A stretch of 25,835 bases of DNA from MAG-120531 sp029242825 (GTDB lineage Bacteria > Bacteroidota > Bacteroidia > Flavobacteriales > Flavobacteriaceae). This document shows, one piece after another, positions 13,888-21,424 of this stretch. The DNA lies in the NCBI GenBank assembly GCA_029242825.1, contig JAQWTF010000014.1, positions 1-25,835 on the forward strand. The letters are read 5' to 3'. Each line of letters opens with the position of its first letter. The stretch's first letter is position 1. The position numbers and the translations under genes were made by a program. The notes below the pieces were generated by a model that saw only the letters and a list, made by a program, of their open reading frames with translations, searched no databases and was not told where the DNA came from.

Positions 13888-16071
13888 ATGAAAATTGTTT
13901 TCACTACACTGGCTACAGCGCTGCTCACAACAGCAGTCTGGGCCCAAACAAAGAAACCATCTAATGGCGCGCCAAAAAAGCAAACAGATAGTTTGCTCCA
14001 AAAAGAAATTGCCTTAAACGAGGTTTTTGTCAGTGCCCTTAGGGCTACAAAAGCTATGGGGGTATCCTTTTCTAATGTAAAGGCCGAAGATTTTGAGTCT
14101 AGAAATTTAGGCCAGGATTTACCTATTTTGCTACAGTATTTACCCGGAGTAGTCACTACTTCAGATGCTGGAGCAGGAATTGGATACACCGGAATTAGGG
14201 TCAGAGGGTCAGACGCGACTAGGGTTAATGTAACCATCAACGGAATTCCCTATAACGACCCAGAGTCTCAGGGCACTTTTTGGGTGAACCTGCCGGATTT
14301 TGGTTCTTCCGTTTCTTCTGTACAACTTCAAAGAGGGGTAGGTACCTCTACCAATGGTGCTGGAGCATTTGGTGCCAGTTTAAATATTTCTACCAAAGAC
14401 GTTGCGCCCGAAGCCTCTGCCCAAATCAGAAGCGCTGTGGGTAGTTTTAATACCTTGAACAACAGCGTTCAGTTTAACACAGGTCTCTTAAACAACGATT
14501 TTAGCCTTTCTGGAAGGCTGTCTCGTATTGTTTCGGACGGCTATATTGACAGGGCAAGCGCCCTATTGTCGTCTTATTTTTTACAGGGGACCTATCAAAA
14601 AGGCAGTACTACTTTAAAAGGACTTTTATTTGGTGGTCATGAGGTTACTTACCAGGCATGGAACGGAATAGATGCACAAACCCTTAGTGAAAACAGAACA
14701 TTCAATCCTTCAGGAATGTACACAGATGCCAATGGAGTCCTGCAATTTCATGACAAGGAAGAAGACAACTACAAACAAGACCATGCCCAATTACATTGGA
14801 ATGAAGTGTTAGCGAACGGTTGGAACGCCCAATTTGCCCTTCATTTCACTAGAGGAAGGGGTTATTTTGAGCAGTATAAGGAAGGTGAAACAGATGGTTC
14901 TTACGGCATTGGTTTGCTGCAAGACACGCCTACGGATTTGATCAGAAGGCGTTGGTTAGACAACAGGTTTTATGGCTTGACCACCTCGGTGACCAAGCAA
15001 ACCAATAAGGGACAGCTCATTTTGGGAGGGGCCTTAAACAAGTATGAAGGGGCACATTTTGGCGAAGTGATCTGGGCACAGCAAATGGGCACAGCGCACA
15101 TAGGAGACCGCTATTATGACGATTTTTCTACTAAAACAGATGCGAATATCTACTTGAAGTGGCAGCAACAATTTGGTCAAAAATGGACCTCATTTATAGA
15201 CCTTCAATACAGAGGAGTGGGCTATACGGCCAATGGAGAAGAAACAGGGCTTGTAGACGATCAATTTGGGTTTTTCAATCCTAAAATGGGCCTAACCTAC
15301 CAAGCCAATAAAGCCAATAGTATATATATTTCCTATGCTGTGGCGAATAGAGAACCCAATAGAAATGATTACGAAAGTGGCAATCCTAAGCCTGAGCAGC
15401 TTAGGGACATAGAGTTGGGATGGCGTTATTTGTCGCCCTCTTTTCAATTAAACACCAACTTGTTTTACATGCGTTATAAAGACCAGCTGGTTTTAACTGG
15501 GGCTTTAAACGACGTTGGGGCCCCACTCAGGGCCAATGTGGGAGATAGTTATAGGTTAGGAATTGAAATAGATGCTCAGAAACAAGTGTCAGATAAATGG
15601 TTATGGCAGGCCAATGTGTCTTTTAGTGACCATAGAAACCTAGACTATTTCTTTAAAAGGGATGGGGAGCTCAGGGACCTTGGCAATACACAAATAGCTT
15701 TTTCTCCAAGATTTATTGCAGGACAAATGGTCCAGTACAATGTAGATAAGCACTTTGCTTTGAGTCTGCTCTACAAGCGGGTTGGTAAGCAGTATATGGG
15801 GAACATTGACTCAGATGCTTCCGTTTTAAAAGGTTACAGCCATACGGATTTAAATGCCCAATACACTTGGAATCCTTCCCATACTTTTAAGGAGATTAGT
15901 TTGAATCTTTTAGTGAATAATTTGTTCAATAATCTTTTTGTGAGTAACGGTTATTTTTTCACCTATGACGACGATTTTTCCTCACCAGGGACGGTGACAA
16001 CTATAGAAGGAGCTGGTTATTACCCACAAGCAGGCACCAACTTTTTGCTGGGCGCTACCTTTTCTTTTTAA
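13888..16071 (+). CDS. TonB-dependent outer-membrane receptor, probably for thiamin
   Basis: The 727-residue protein has a signal peptide ending at AVWAQ (about residue 20), a possible TonB box LNEVFVSA (43-50) and a plug domain (about 55-170, including LPGVVTT and IRVRGSDATRVNVTINGIP). A 22-strand-type barrel follows, ending in the terminal aromatic FSF expected of outer-membrane proteins. It lacks the N-terminal carboxypeptidase-like domain of SusC proteins, so it is a small-ligand receptor and not a glycan one. The TPP riboswitch in its leader is the main reason to assign thiamin or a thiamin phosphate as ligand. Confidence 0.92.
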   Translation: MKIVFTTLATALLTTAVWAQTKKPSNGAPKKQTDSLLQKEIALNEVFVSALRATKAMGVSFSNVKAEDFESRNLGQDLPILLQYLPGVVTTSDAGAGIGYTGIRVRGSDATRVNVTINGIPYNDPESQGTFWVNLPDFGSSVSSVQLQRGVGTSTNGAGAFGASLNISTKDVAPEASAQIRSAVGSFNTLNNSVQFNTGLLNNDFSLSGRLSRIVSDGYIDRASALLSSYFLQGTYQKGSTTLKGLLFGGHEVTYQAWNGIDAQTLSENRTFNPSGMYTDANGVLQFHDKEEDNYKQDHAQLHWNEVLANGWNAQFALHFTRGRGYFEQYKEGETDGSYGIGLLQDTPTDLIRRRWLDNRFYGLTTSVTKQTNKGQLILGGALNKYEGAHFGEVIWAQQMGTAHIGDRYYDDFSTKTDANIYLKWQQQFGQKWTSFIDLQYRGVGYTANGEETGLVDDQFGFFNPKMGLTYQANKANSIYISYAVANREPNRNDYESGNPKPEQLRDIELGWRYLSPSFQLNTNLFYMRYKDQLVLTGALNDVGAPLRANVGDSYRLGIEIDAQKQVSDKWLWQANVSFSDHRNLDYFFKRDGELRDLGNTQIAFSPRFIAGQMVQYNVDKHFALSLLYKRVGKQYMGNIDSDASVLKGYSHTDLNAQYTWNPSHTFKEISLNLLVNNLFNNLFVSNGYFFTYDDDFSSPGTVTTIEGAGYYPQAGTNFLLGATFSF

Positions 16072-16107
16072 GAAAGTCATGAAGGTTTATTTGGCTTCGC
16101 CGATGCT

Positions 16108-16566
16108 TTAATTAAATACCCTTACTGTGTTTCCGCTGGCCTGCGTTTGGTAAGCCAGCAGATCATAGGTTCTTTCCGAATTATTGGCTGGGTTTAGTAG
16201 CTGTCCCGTAAATAGGCTGTAGCTAAAAGCGTCGCAGTCACAGCGCCCATTTTGACCCTCAATAACTAGTGTGCTGCAGCTATTTGGGCTATGATTGGCA
16301 CAGCTGGCTTCAAAAGCTACAAACTGATCGAATCCAGAATTCATGACAATAATTCCTTTGGTTCCAATACCCGTAGCATCTATATAAATAGGGTTGCCTA
16401 TTATTTTGAGTGGGTTGTATTTAGGTAAGCTCAAATTGAGTTCAATAGAAAAGTTAATTTCTTGAAGGTATGGGTTTCTTCTTGAATTTTGGGTACTGCA
16501 GTTGACCATCAAAGTGCTAAAAAACAGAAGTATAGCAAGGGTTTTTGTGGTTTTGACTTTAGGCAT
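16108..16566 (-). CDS. Lipoprotein with degenerate Rieske-like domain
   Basis: The ATG at 16566 is preferred over an in-frame ATG at 16644, because it puts a lipoprotein signal at the N-terminus (TLMVNC, lipidated Cys23) and the longer form would overlap the greA leader. The 152-residue product carries CANH (89-92), then CDCDAF (109-114) and FTGQLLNPA (119-127), which align by eye with the two cluster loops of Rieske ferredoxins. The ligand pattern is broken: C-x2-H replaces C-x-H, and Asp112 stands where the second His should be. A 2Fe-2S cluster is therefore doubtful. Extra cysteines at 97 and 111 might form a disulfide. Confidence 0.75.
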   Translation of the reverse strand: MPKVKTTKTLAILLFFSTLMVNCSTQNSRRNPYLQEINFSIELNLSLPKYNPLKIIGNPIYIDATGIGTKGIIVMNSGFDQFVAFEASCANHSPNSCSTLVIEGQNGRCDCDAFSYSLFTGQLLNPANNSERTYDLLAYQTQASGNTVRVFN

Positions 16567-16594
16567 AACATGCTGTTTTGAATAAAAAATTGTG

Positions 16595-16602
16595 TATCTT
16601 TG
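16595..16602 (+). promoter_or_regulatory. -7 element of greA
   Basis: TATCTTTG matches TANNTTTG exactly. A TTTG at 16577-16580 is only 14 bases upstream, shorter than the usual 19. The predicted transcription start is near 16608, at the base of the leader hairpin. Confidence 0.65.
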
Positions 16603-16607
16603 TTTAG

Positions 16608-16630
16608 ATCCTCTATAATAGAGGATTTTT
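16608..16630 (+). promoter_or_regulatory. Terminator-like hairpin in the greA leader
   Basis: ATCCTCTA (16608-16615), loop TAA, then TAGAGGAT (16619-16626) is a perfect 8-bp stem followed by a run of five T residues (16626-16630). It lies between the greA -7 element and start codon, so it would be the first thing transcribed. On the minus strand no T-tract follows, and the only minus gene nearby starts beyond it, so it is not that gene's terminator. Confidence 0.55.
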
Positions 16631-16650
16631 CTATTTAAAACCATGAAGAT

Positions 16651-17127
16651 ATGAGTAAAGTATCTTATTACACCGCAGAGGGATTAAAAAAGTTGAAAGA
16701 CGAATTGAATCAGCTGCGCGATATTGAAAGGCCAAAGGCCTCACAAGCTATTGCAGAAGCGAGAGATAAAGGAGATTTGTCTGAAAACGCTGAATACGAC
16801 GCGGCAAAAGAAGCCCAAGGCCTATTGGAGCTTAAAATCGCTAAAATGGAAGAAATTTTAGCTGGAGCGCGATTAATAGATGAGTCACAGTTAGATGTGT
16901 CTAAAGTTTTGGTGCTTTCTACAGTGAAATTAAAAAACACCCAGAACGGAATGCTTATGTCATACACCTTAGTAGCTGAAAGCGAAGCAGATCTCAAGTC
17001 GGGAAAAATCTCTGTGAACTCTCCTATTGGAAAAGGTTTACTGGGAAAGAAAGTGGGAGACATTGCTGAAATTAAAGTGCCTAATGGAACTATGGGCTTT
17101 GAGATTGTAGCCATAACTAGGTCTTAA
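16651..17127 (+). CDS. greA: Transcription elongation factor GreA
   Basis: GreA enters the RNA polymerase secondary channel and stimulates cleavage of backtracked RNA. The 158-residue protein has the N-terminal coiled coil (1 to about 75) with the acidic tip GDLSENAEYDAAKE (41-54, Asp42 and Glu45 being the Mg2+-positioning residues). A C-terminal FKBP-like domain includes SPIGKGLLGKKVGD. A three-codon open frame (ATG AAG ATA TGA, 16643-16654) precedes and overlaps the greA ATG. The HIT gene follows 88 bases later with a weak terminator between. Confidence 0.97.
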   Translation: MSKVSYYTAEGLKKLKDELNQLRDIERPKASQAIAEARDKGDLSENAEYDAAKEAQGLLELKIAKMEEILAGARLIDESQLDVSKVLVLSTVKLKNTQNGMLMSYTLVAESEADLKSGKISVNSPIGKGLLGKKVGDIAEIKVPNGTMGFEIVAITRS

Positions 17128-17146
17128 TTTAGCGCAGGCAACAACC

Positions 17147-17174
17147 TCCTTTTTATACTGAAAAAAGGATTTTT
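17147..17174 (+). terminator. AT-rich terminator after greA
   Basis: TCCTTTTT (17147-17154) pairs with AAAAAGGA (17162-17169) around a 7-base loop, and five T residues follow. The stem is weak, so partial read-through into the HIT gene is likely. I saw no exact TANNTTTG before that gene. Confidence 0.55.
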
Positions 17175-17215
17175 CACCCTTTATAAATCACCTTTTTATT
17201 TATAATTCCTAACAA

Positions 17216-17611
17216 ATGGCTAGTATCTTCACCAAAATAATTCAAGGCGATATTCCCGCTTATAAAATTGCGGAAACAGCAGATTGTATTGCTTTTTTAG
17301 ATGTAAATCCAAATGCAAAGGGGCATACGCTTTGTGTGCCAAAGAAAGAAGTAGATAAGATTACAGATCTGTCACAGGAAGCGTACCTTTCACTCATGTC
17401 ATTTTCTTTAAAAGTAGCACAGTCCATTGAAAAATCAGTTCCTTGCAAGCGGGTTGGTTTTACTGTGATTGGTTTAGAGGTGCCCCATGTTCATGTGCAC
17501 CTAATTCCTTTAAATAGTATGGCAGATGCAAATTTTTCTAAAAAAGAGACCCTTATCCCTGCTGAGTTCGAGACTGTAGCAGCAGATATAAAGGCCGCTT
17601 ATAATAGCTAA
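17216..17611 (+). CDS. HIT (histidine triad) family nucleotide hydrolase
   Basis: The 131-residue cytoplasmic protein has the catalytic triad motif HVHVHLIPL at 91-99, with His93 the expected nucleophile, and an N-terminus (FTKIIQGDIPAYKI) typical of HINT-like proteins. Family members hydrolyse nucleoside phosphoramidates or related nucleotide adducts. The true substrate here is unknown. It follows greA on the same strand, a pairing I recall as common in Flavobacteria, and converges on the histidine kinase gene. Confidence 0.93.
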   Translation: MASIFTKIIQGDIPAYKIAETADCIAFLDVNPNAKGHTLCVPKKEVDKITDLSQEAYLSLMSFSLKVAQSIEKSVPCKRVGFTVIGLEVPHVHVHLIPLNSMADANFSKKETLIPAEFETVAADIKAAYNS

Positions 17612-17640
17612 TTGGTCAACTAATTAAGCAACTGCCTTTA

Positions 17641-17674
17641 ATGACTTTCTATTTAGATTACTAAATAAAGTCAT
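17641..17674. terminator. Imperfect hairpin between convergent HIT and kinase genes
   Basis: ATGACTTTCTATTTAG (17641-17656) pairs with CTAAATAAAGTCAT (17661-17674), giving 14 pairs with a two-base bulge and an ATTA loop. No T-tract follows on either strand. It may mark the 3' ends of both transcripts. Confidence 0.4.
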
Positions 17675-17701
17675 CTCAAGATACTGTCTTTTGCCCATGA
17701 G

Positions 17702-18847
17702 TTAAACCAAAGGGAAGTACATTTCAATACGCGTACCCCTGTTGCTCTCTGAGTGTATTTTTAATTGACCTTTATGGAATTGGGTCACAATCCTTTTGGT
17801 CAAGGAGAGTCCTAGTCCCCAACCAGATTTTTTAGTACTAAATCCCGGATCGGTTACTTTTTTAAGGTGTTTTTTGTCAATTCCAGGTCCGTGATCCTGA
17901 ACACTCACTACCATGTATTTCTTGTCTTTAAAGATTTGAACCATAATGGTTCCGTGGCCTTTCATAGCGTCTACGCTATTTTTTATTAAATTTTCCAGAC
18001 ACCAAAAATAAAGCGGTTTGTTTAATGGGACCATCTGTGATTCTAAATGGGACTTAAATTGTAGGTCAATAGATTTTGGAAATCTATCGCTGAGGTATTT
18101 TATTCCCTCCTGGGTTGTTTCTATAAGTGCTACTTTTTCTAAACCAGTGTCTAGTCCAATGCTAGAGAAACGGTTGCTAATTGTAGAGAGTCTTTCAAGG
18201 TCTTTATTAATTTCAACAGTAATTTCAGAAGATATGCCCCGTTCTATCAAAAGACTGTTCCAGCCCATTAATGCACTGAGTGGAGTGGCTATTTGGTGGG
18301 CTGTTTCTTTAGCCATACTGGCCCATAAAATATTTTGAGCGGCTACTTTTTCTAATTTTAGCGCAAAATATACCACGGCAGAAAATAAGGCAAGAATTAA
18401 TAGTAGTGCTAATGGAAAATACCGAAGCTTTTTTAAGTTAGGAGACTCTCCATAGTACAATGTAGCCAATACGGTTTCTCCTTCTTTGATTTTGATTGGT
18501 GGGTTCACTTTTGCAAATCTTTCCATGAGTCCCTCCAGCTTTTCAGCATTTTGGGAAATGTCTTCATCGAAGTTGTTAAAGCTATAGGAGCCATCTGTAT
18601 GAGAAAGAATCATGGGGGTTTTAGTATTAGATTGGAAAATCTTTAAGACCAAATCTCCAAGAGGCATATTGGGGTCTGCACCCATGAATTGAGATTGGGC
18701 TGTAGCCCAAATAGACATTTTATCTTGTGCTTCTTTTTTAAATTCTCTTAAAAAGCTATTAGTATTCCAAAGAATAAGCCCTACAATAAAGAGTGCTATT
18801 GTAATAAGGATAGGCCTGGCATAAATGAGTTTATTAGATGCTTTCAT
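17702..18847 (-). CDS. Membrane sensor histidine kinase (orphan)
   Basis: The 381-residue protein has two transmembrane segments (about 8-27 and 144-163) enclosing a periplasmic sensor of about 115 residues. After them come the phospho-acceptor His184 in AKETAHQIATPLSALMGW, the N box NLIKNSVDAM (286-295), DHGPGID (318-324), GFSTK (335-339) and GWGLGLSLTKRIV (342-354). It should autophosphorylate on His184 and pass the phosphate to a response regulator, but none is encoded beside it. The sensor domain resembles nothing I can name. Transcription is divergent from the DUF3127 gene. Confidence 0.93.
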   Translation of the reverse strand: MKASNKLIYARPILITIALFIVGLILWNTNSFLREFKKEAQDKMSIWATAQSQFMGADPNMPLGDLVLKIFQSNTKTPMILSHTDGSYSFNNFDEDISQNAEKLEGLMERFAKVNPPIKIKEGETVLATLYYGESPNLKKLRYFPLALLLILALFSAVVYFALKLEKVAAQNILWASMAKETAHQIATPLSALMGWNSLLIERGISSEITVEINKDLERLSTISNRFSSIGLDTGLEKVALIETTQEGIKYLSDRFPKSIDLQFKSHLESQMVPLNKPLYFWCLENLIKNSVDAMKGHGTIMVQIFKDKKYMVVSVQDHGPGIDKKHLKKVTDPGFSTKKSGWGLGLSLTKRIVTQFHKGQLKIHSESNRGTRIEMYFPLV

Positions 18848-18932
18848 AAATTTAAATCCAGAGAAAAGGAATATTCTTTAAAATTAGGCATTATTTTGAG
18901 AAAGAAACCCAAAGGGGTTTATTACATTTTGT

Positions 18933-18940
18933 TACCTTTG
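18933..18940 (+). promoter_or_regulatory. -7 element of the DUF3127 gene
   Basis: TACCTTTG matches TANNTTTG, 32 bases before the ATG at 18973. No TTTG occurs at the standard -33 spacing. Confidence 0.55.
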
Positions 18941-18972
18941 TTTTTGACAAATTTTAATTTAAAAGACGCCAC

Positions 18973-19356
18973 ATGGAAGTACAAGGGACTGTGAAATTAA
19001 TAGATGAAACTAAAACTTTTGGAACGAATGGTTTTAGAAAAAGAGAGCTGGTTGTAACTACTGAAGAGCAGTACCCTCAGCACATAATGATTGAGTTTGT
19101 GCAAGACAAATGTGATCTTTTAAATTCATTTTCTCCAGGTCAGAAGGTGAAAGTGGGCATTAATTTAAGGGGAAGAGAGTGGCAGAGTCCACAAGGAGAG
19201 ACCAAGTACTTCAATTCTATTCAAGGCTGGAAAATAGATGCTTTAGAAGCAGCTAGTTCCGGAGCTGCAGCGGGTATTCCTCCTGTGCCTCCAATGGAAG
19301 CTTTTAGTCCTGCAGATAATTTAAATGAAGAAGATCACGACGATCTTCCATTCTAG
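18973..19356 (+). CDS. DUF3127 protein, SSB-like with DDLPF tail
   Basis: The 127-residue protein matches DUF3127, a small Bacteroidetes family. Residues 1 to about 95 are beta-rich with alternating hydrophobics (VQGTVKLI, KRELVVTT, KVKVGINLRGREW, YFNSIQGWKI), consistent with an OB fold. A flexible Ala/Pro linker follows, then an acidic tip ending HDDLPF. The last five residues are identical to those of the window's own SSB. This layout of fold, linker and acidic DDLPF tip is that of SSB, so a single-stranded-nucleic-acid role is inferred. Its stop codon overlaps that of the convergent tag gene by four bases. Confidence 0.88.
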   Translation: MEVQGTVKLIDETKTFGTNGFRKRELVVTTEEQYPQHIMIEFVQDKCDLLNSFSPGQKVKVGINLRGREWQSPQGETKYFNSIQGWKIDALEAASSGAAAGIPPVPPMEAFSPADNLNEEDHDDLPF

Positions 19357-19907
19357 TAAAGATAACAACTGACTTCATGGTCATTGACCATGCCAGTGGC
19401 TTGCATAAAAGCATATACAATAGTAGGACCTACAAAATTGAAACCTCTTTTTTTTAGGTCCTTACTTATTTCTAAAGATAAAGGAGTGAATGCAGGCGCT
19501 TCTTTGTATAAATTCACTTTATTTATAAGCGTCTTTCCTTGGGTAAAGCTCCAGTAATATTGACTAAAGCTGCCAAACTCTTCTTGAATTTTTATAAAAG
19601 CAGCTGCATTTTGAACGCTAGACCTAATTTTCAGTCGGTTTCTAACAATCTCCTGGTTTTGAAGTAGTGCGGCTATTTTCTCCTCTTTGTACTTCGCTAT
19701 TTTCTCATAATCAAACAGATCAAAAGCTTCTCTAAAGGCGTTTCTTTTTTTTAGTATGGTAATCCAGCTCAAACCCGCTTGAAAGCCCTCTAAGATTAAA
19801 AATTCAAATAGCACACGGTCTTCCTTAACCACTCTTCCCCATTCATTATCGTGATAGGCTTCATAAATAGGGTCTCCCTCACACCAGCTACATCTCTTTT
19901 TATTCAT
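19353..19907 (-). CDS. tag: DNA-3-methyladenine glycosylase I
   Basis: Tag excises 3-methyladenine from alkylated DNA. The 184-residue protein aligns along its length with E. coli Tag. The zinc ligands correspond to Cys6, His19 (AYHDNEWG), His177 and Cys181 (VNDHEVSC), and the catalytic-pocket Glu40 lies in LEGFQAGLSWITIL. RGFNFVGPTIVYAFMQATG near 154-172 is also typical. It converges on the DUF3127 gene with overlapping stop codons and is divergent from the thioredoxin-like gene with a 46-base gap in which I see no standard promoter. Confidence 0.96.
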   Translation of the reverse strand: MNKKRCSWCEGDPIYEAYHDNEWGRVVKEDRVLFEFLILEGFQAGLSWITILKKRNAFREAFDLFDYEKIAKYKEEKIAALLQNQEIVRNRLKIRSSVQNAAAFIKIQEEFGSFSQYYWSFTQGKTLINKVNLYKEAPAFTPLSLEISKDLKKRGFNFVGPTIVYAFMQATGMVNDHEVSCYLY

Positions 19908-19953
19908 ATTTTTATACTCTAATCATATTCCCTAAACTATAATTTTTTTTTAG

Positions 19954-20559
19954 ATGTCCCTAATAAAAGCTCAAATAGAATCTGCAATAAAAGTTGCACT
20001 AGACTATCCTTCTTATATGATACTTATGCAGGAATTAGTGCTCAAAGAAATGAGTACTGGGCTGGAACAAAGTGACGCTTTAGCCAACTATACCCTTTTG
20101 AACAACAAGCGCATGCAGCGTTTAAATAAAACCTTAAAAATTCCGTCAGAAATAGAAACCAGTATTAAAAATGACCCCAGAGATATTCACTTTTTAGTCC
20201 TTTCTGAGAGTTGGTGTGGAGACGCTGCACAAAGCCTTCCCATGGTTTCTAAAATAGCCCAATGCCATCCTAATTGGTCTATGTCTATTGTTTCAAGAGA
20301 TGAACATCCAGTTATAATGGACGCCTATTTGACCAATGGGGGACGTTCCATTCCCAAGGTGCTTATTTTAGATAATAAGACTTTAGAGGTTTTGGCAGAT
20401 TGGGGCCCAAGGCCTACAGTAGCTACAAAAATGGTGGTAGATTACAAAGAAATTCACGGTGCCCTAGATGCTGACTTTAAACAGTCTTTACAGCTGTGGT
20501 ACAACAAAGATAAAGGTCAGTCTACCCTTCAAGATTTTCTAATCCTATTAGGCCTTTAG
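19954..20559 (+). CDS. Thioredoxin-like protein with a single active-site cysteine
   Basis: The 201-residue protein has a helical N-terminal extension (1 to about 70) and a thioredoxin fold. ESWCGDAA (85-92) occupies the CxxC position with Cys88 but Ala91 in place of the second cysteine. RSIPK (131-135) supplies the cis-proline. There is no signal peptide, so it is cytoplasmic. The monothiol site argues against ordinary disulfide reduction. Glutathionylated or bacillithiol-like partners, or a binding role, are possible. Related proteins are frequent in Bacteroidetes under the broad name thioredoxin family protein. Confidence 0.85.
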   Translation: MSLIKAQIESAIKVALDYPSYMILMQELVLKEMSTGLEQSDALANYTLLNNKRMQRLNKTLKIPSEIETSIKNDPRDIHFLVLSESWCGDAAQSLPMVSKIAQCHPNWSMSIVSRDEHPVIMDAYLTNGGRSIPKVLILDNKTLEVLADWGPRPTVATKMVVDYKEIHGALDADFKQSLQLWYNKDKGQSTLQDFLILLGL

Positions 20560-20578
20560 TGCTCGAGAGCATGTTTTT
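20560..20578 (+). terminator. Weak terminator after the thioredoxin-like gene
   Basis: TGCT-CGAG-AGCA (20560-20571) followed by TG and five T residues, starting directly after the stop codon. The stem is only four to five pairs, so this is tentative. Confidence 0.35.
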
Positions 20579-20623
20579 CGAATTTTTATTGGCATTAATT
20601 TTTTCTTGGGGACCCTATTTACG

Positions 20624-21382
20624 CTAGTTTTTTGCCTGAAAGTAATAGGTGATTGTGCCCCACTGCATTTTGCCTTCTCGGCTATTAAATTGAGATTTTG
20701 AAGCATATTCAAGGGCGTTTTCTAGTAGACATCCATTCGTAGTGGTGCTCTTTGCGGAATTTATTTCCTTGCCAACAACTACCCCTTCTGGAGAGACTTT
20801 TATATTGACAACTACTTTTCCTCCTTGCTTGCAAGTATACACAGGAATTGGGAGGGAAGTTTTATCTCGTTCAAATAAATGGTAGTAAACCCTTGTTCTT
20901 GAGGGTAAATTAGTGCTGCTGCTCTTTTGAGCTTTTAAACTGTCTAGGACTTTTTGATTTTCTTCTTCTAGTGCTTTTAGCCTTTCACTAAATGAATTGC
21001 CCATACCAACTTCTTCAGTGCCTGAAGCAGCATTAACACCACTAGGAGTCTTAGTTTCTTTTGGGTTATAGGTCGCTTTTTTAGCCGAATTATAAGCGGT
21101 ATTACTTTTGAATTTTTCTGAGTTTTCTGAGGCTTCTTTTTTTTCTGAAACTGCTTTATTGTCTTCTTTTGGAAGGGGGGGAGATTCCAATGCCATTAAT
21201 ATTTCTATGTCTTTTTCTGTATTGAAATAGTTTGGATATAGGTGAAGGTTCCCCAGGATTAAAAGGAGAAACCCCATGGAAAACAGGGTACTCAAAAATG
21301 CCAATTGACGCCTGTTCAGGTGATTTACAAAGTAAATGAACTGGATTAATTTTTGATTAATAAGCACTTTCCAATCAGACAT
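20624..21382 (-). CDS. TonB-like energy-transducer protein
   Basis: The 252-residue protein has one transmembrane helix (about 28-48), a long charged Lys/Glu/Ser-rich spacer (about 60-165, including a coiled-coil-prone part around ERLKALEEENQKVLDSLKA) and a C-terminal domain (about 175-250, GGKVVVNIKVSPEGVV) resembling the TonB C-terminal domain. It probably links the inner membrane to an outer-membrane partner. No exbB or exbD lies nearby. It follows truB on the minus strand after a 97-base gap containing a hairpin but no visible promoter. Confidence 0.75.
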   Translation of the reverse strand: MSDWKVLINQKLIQFIYFVNHLNRRQLAFLSTLFSMGFLLLILGNLHLYPNYFNTEKDIEILMALESPPLPKEDNKAVSEKKEASENSEKFKSNTAYNSAKKATYNPKETKTPSGVNAASGTEEVGMGNSFSERLKALEEENQKVLDSLKAQKSSSTNLPSRTRVYYHLFERDKTSLPIPVYTCKQGGKVVVNIKVSPEGVVVGKEINSAKSTTTNGCLLENALEYASKSQFNSREGKMQWGTITYYFQAKN

Positions 21383-21424
21383 TAATGCGGATTATTTAAT
21401 AAGATATCATTAAGGCTAGACTAC

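Noticed and set aside
13842..14240. Open frame on the minus strand across the TonB receptor start
   Set aside because: It lies opposite the signal peptide and plug of a clear receptor gene and has no recognisable protein features. The same holds for other antisense frames over real genes.
16567..16644. N-terminal extension of the Rieske-like protein from an ATG at 16644
   Set aside because: It would bury the lipoprotein signal 26 residues inside the protein and cover the greA promoter and leader hairpin. The ATG at 16566 gives a proper signal peptide.
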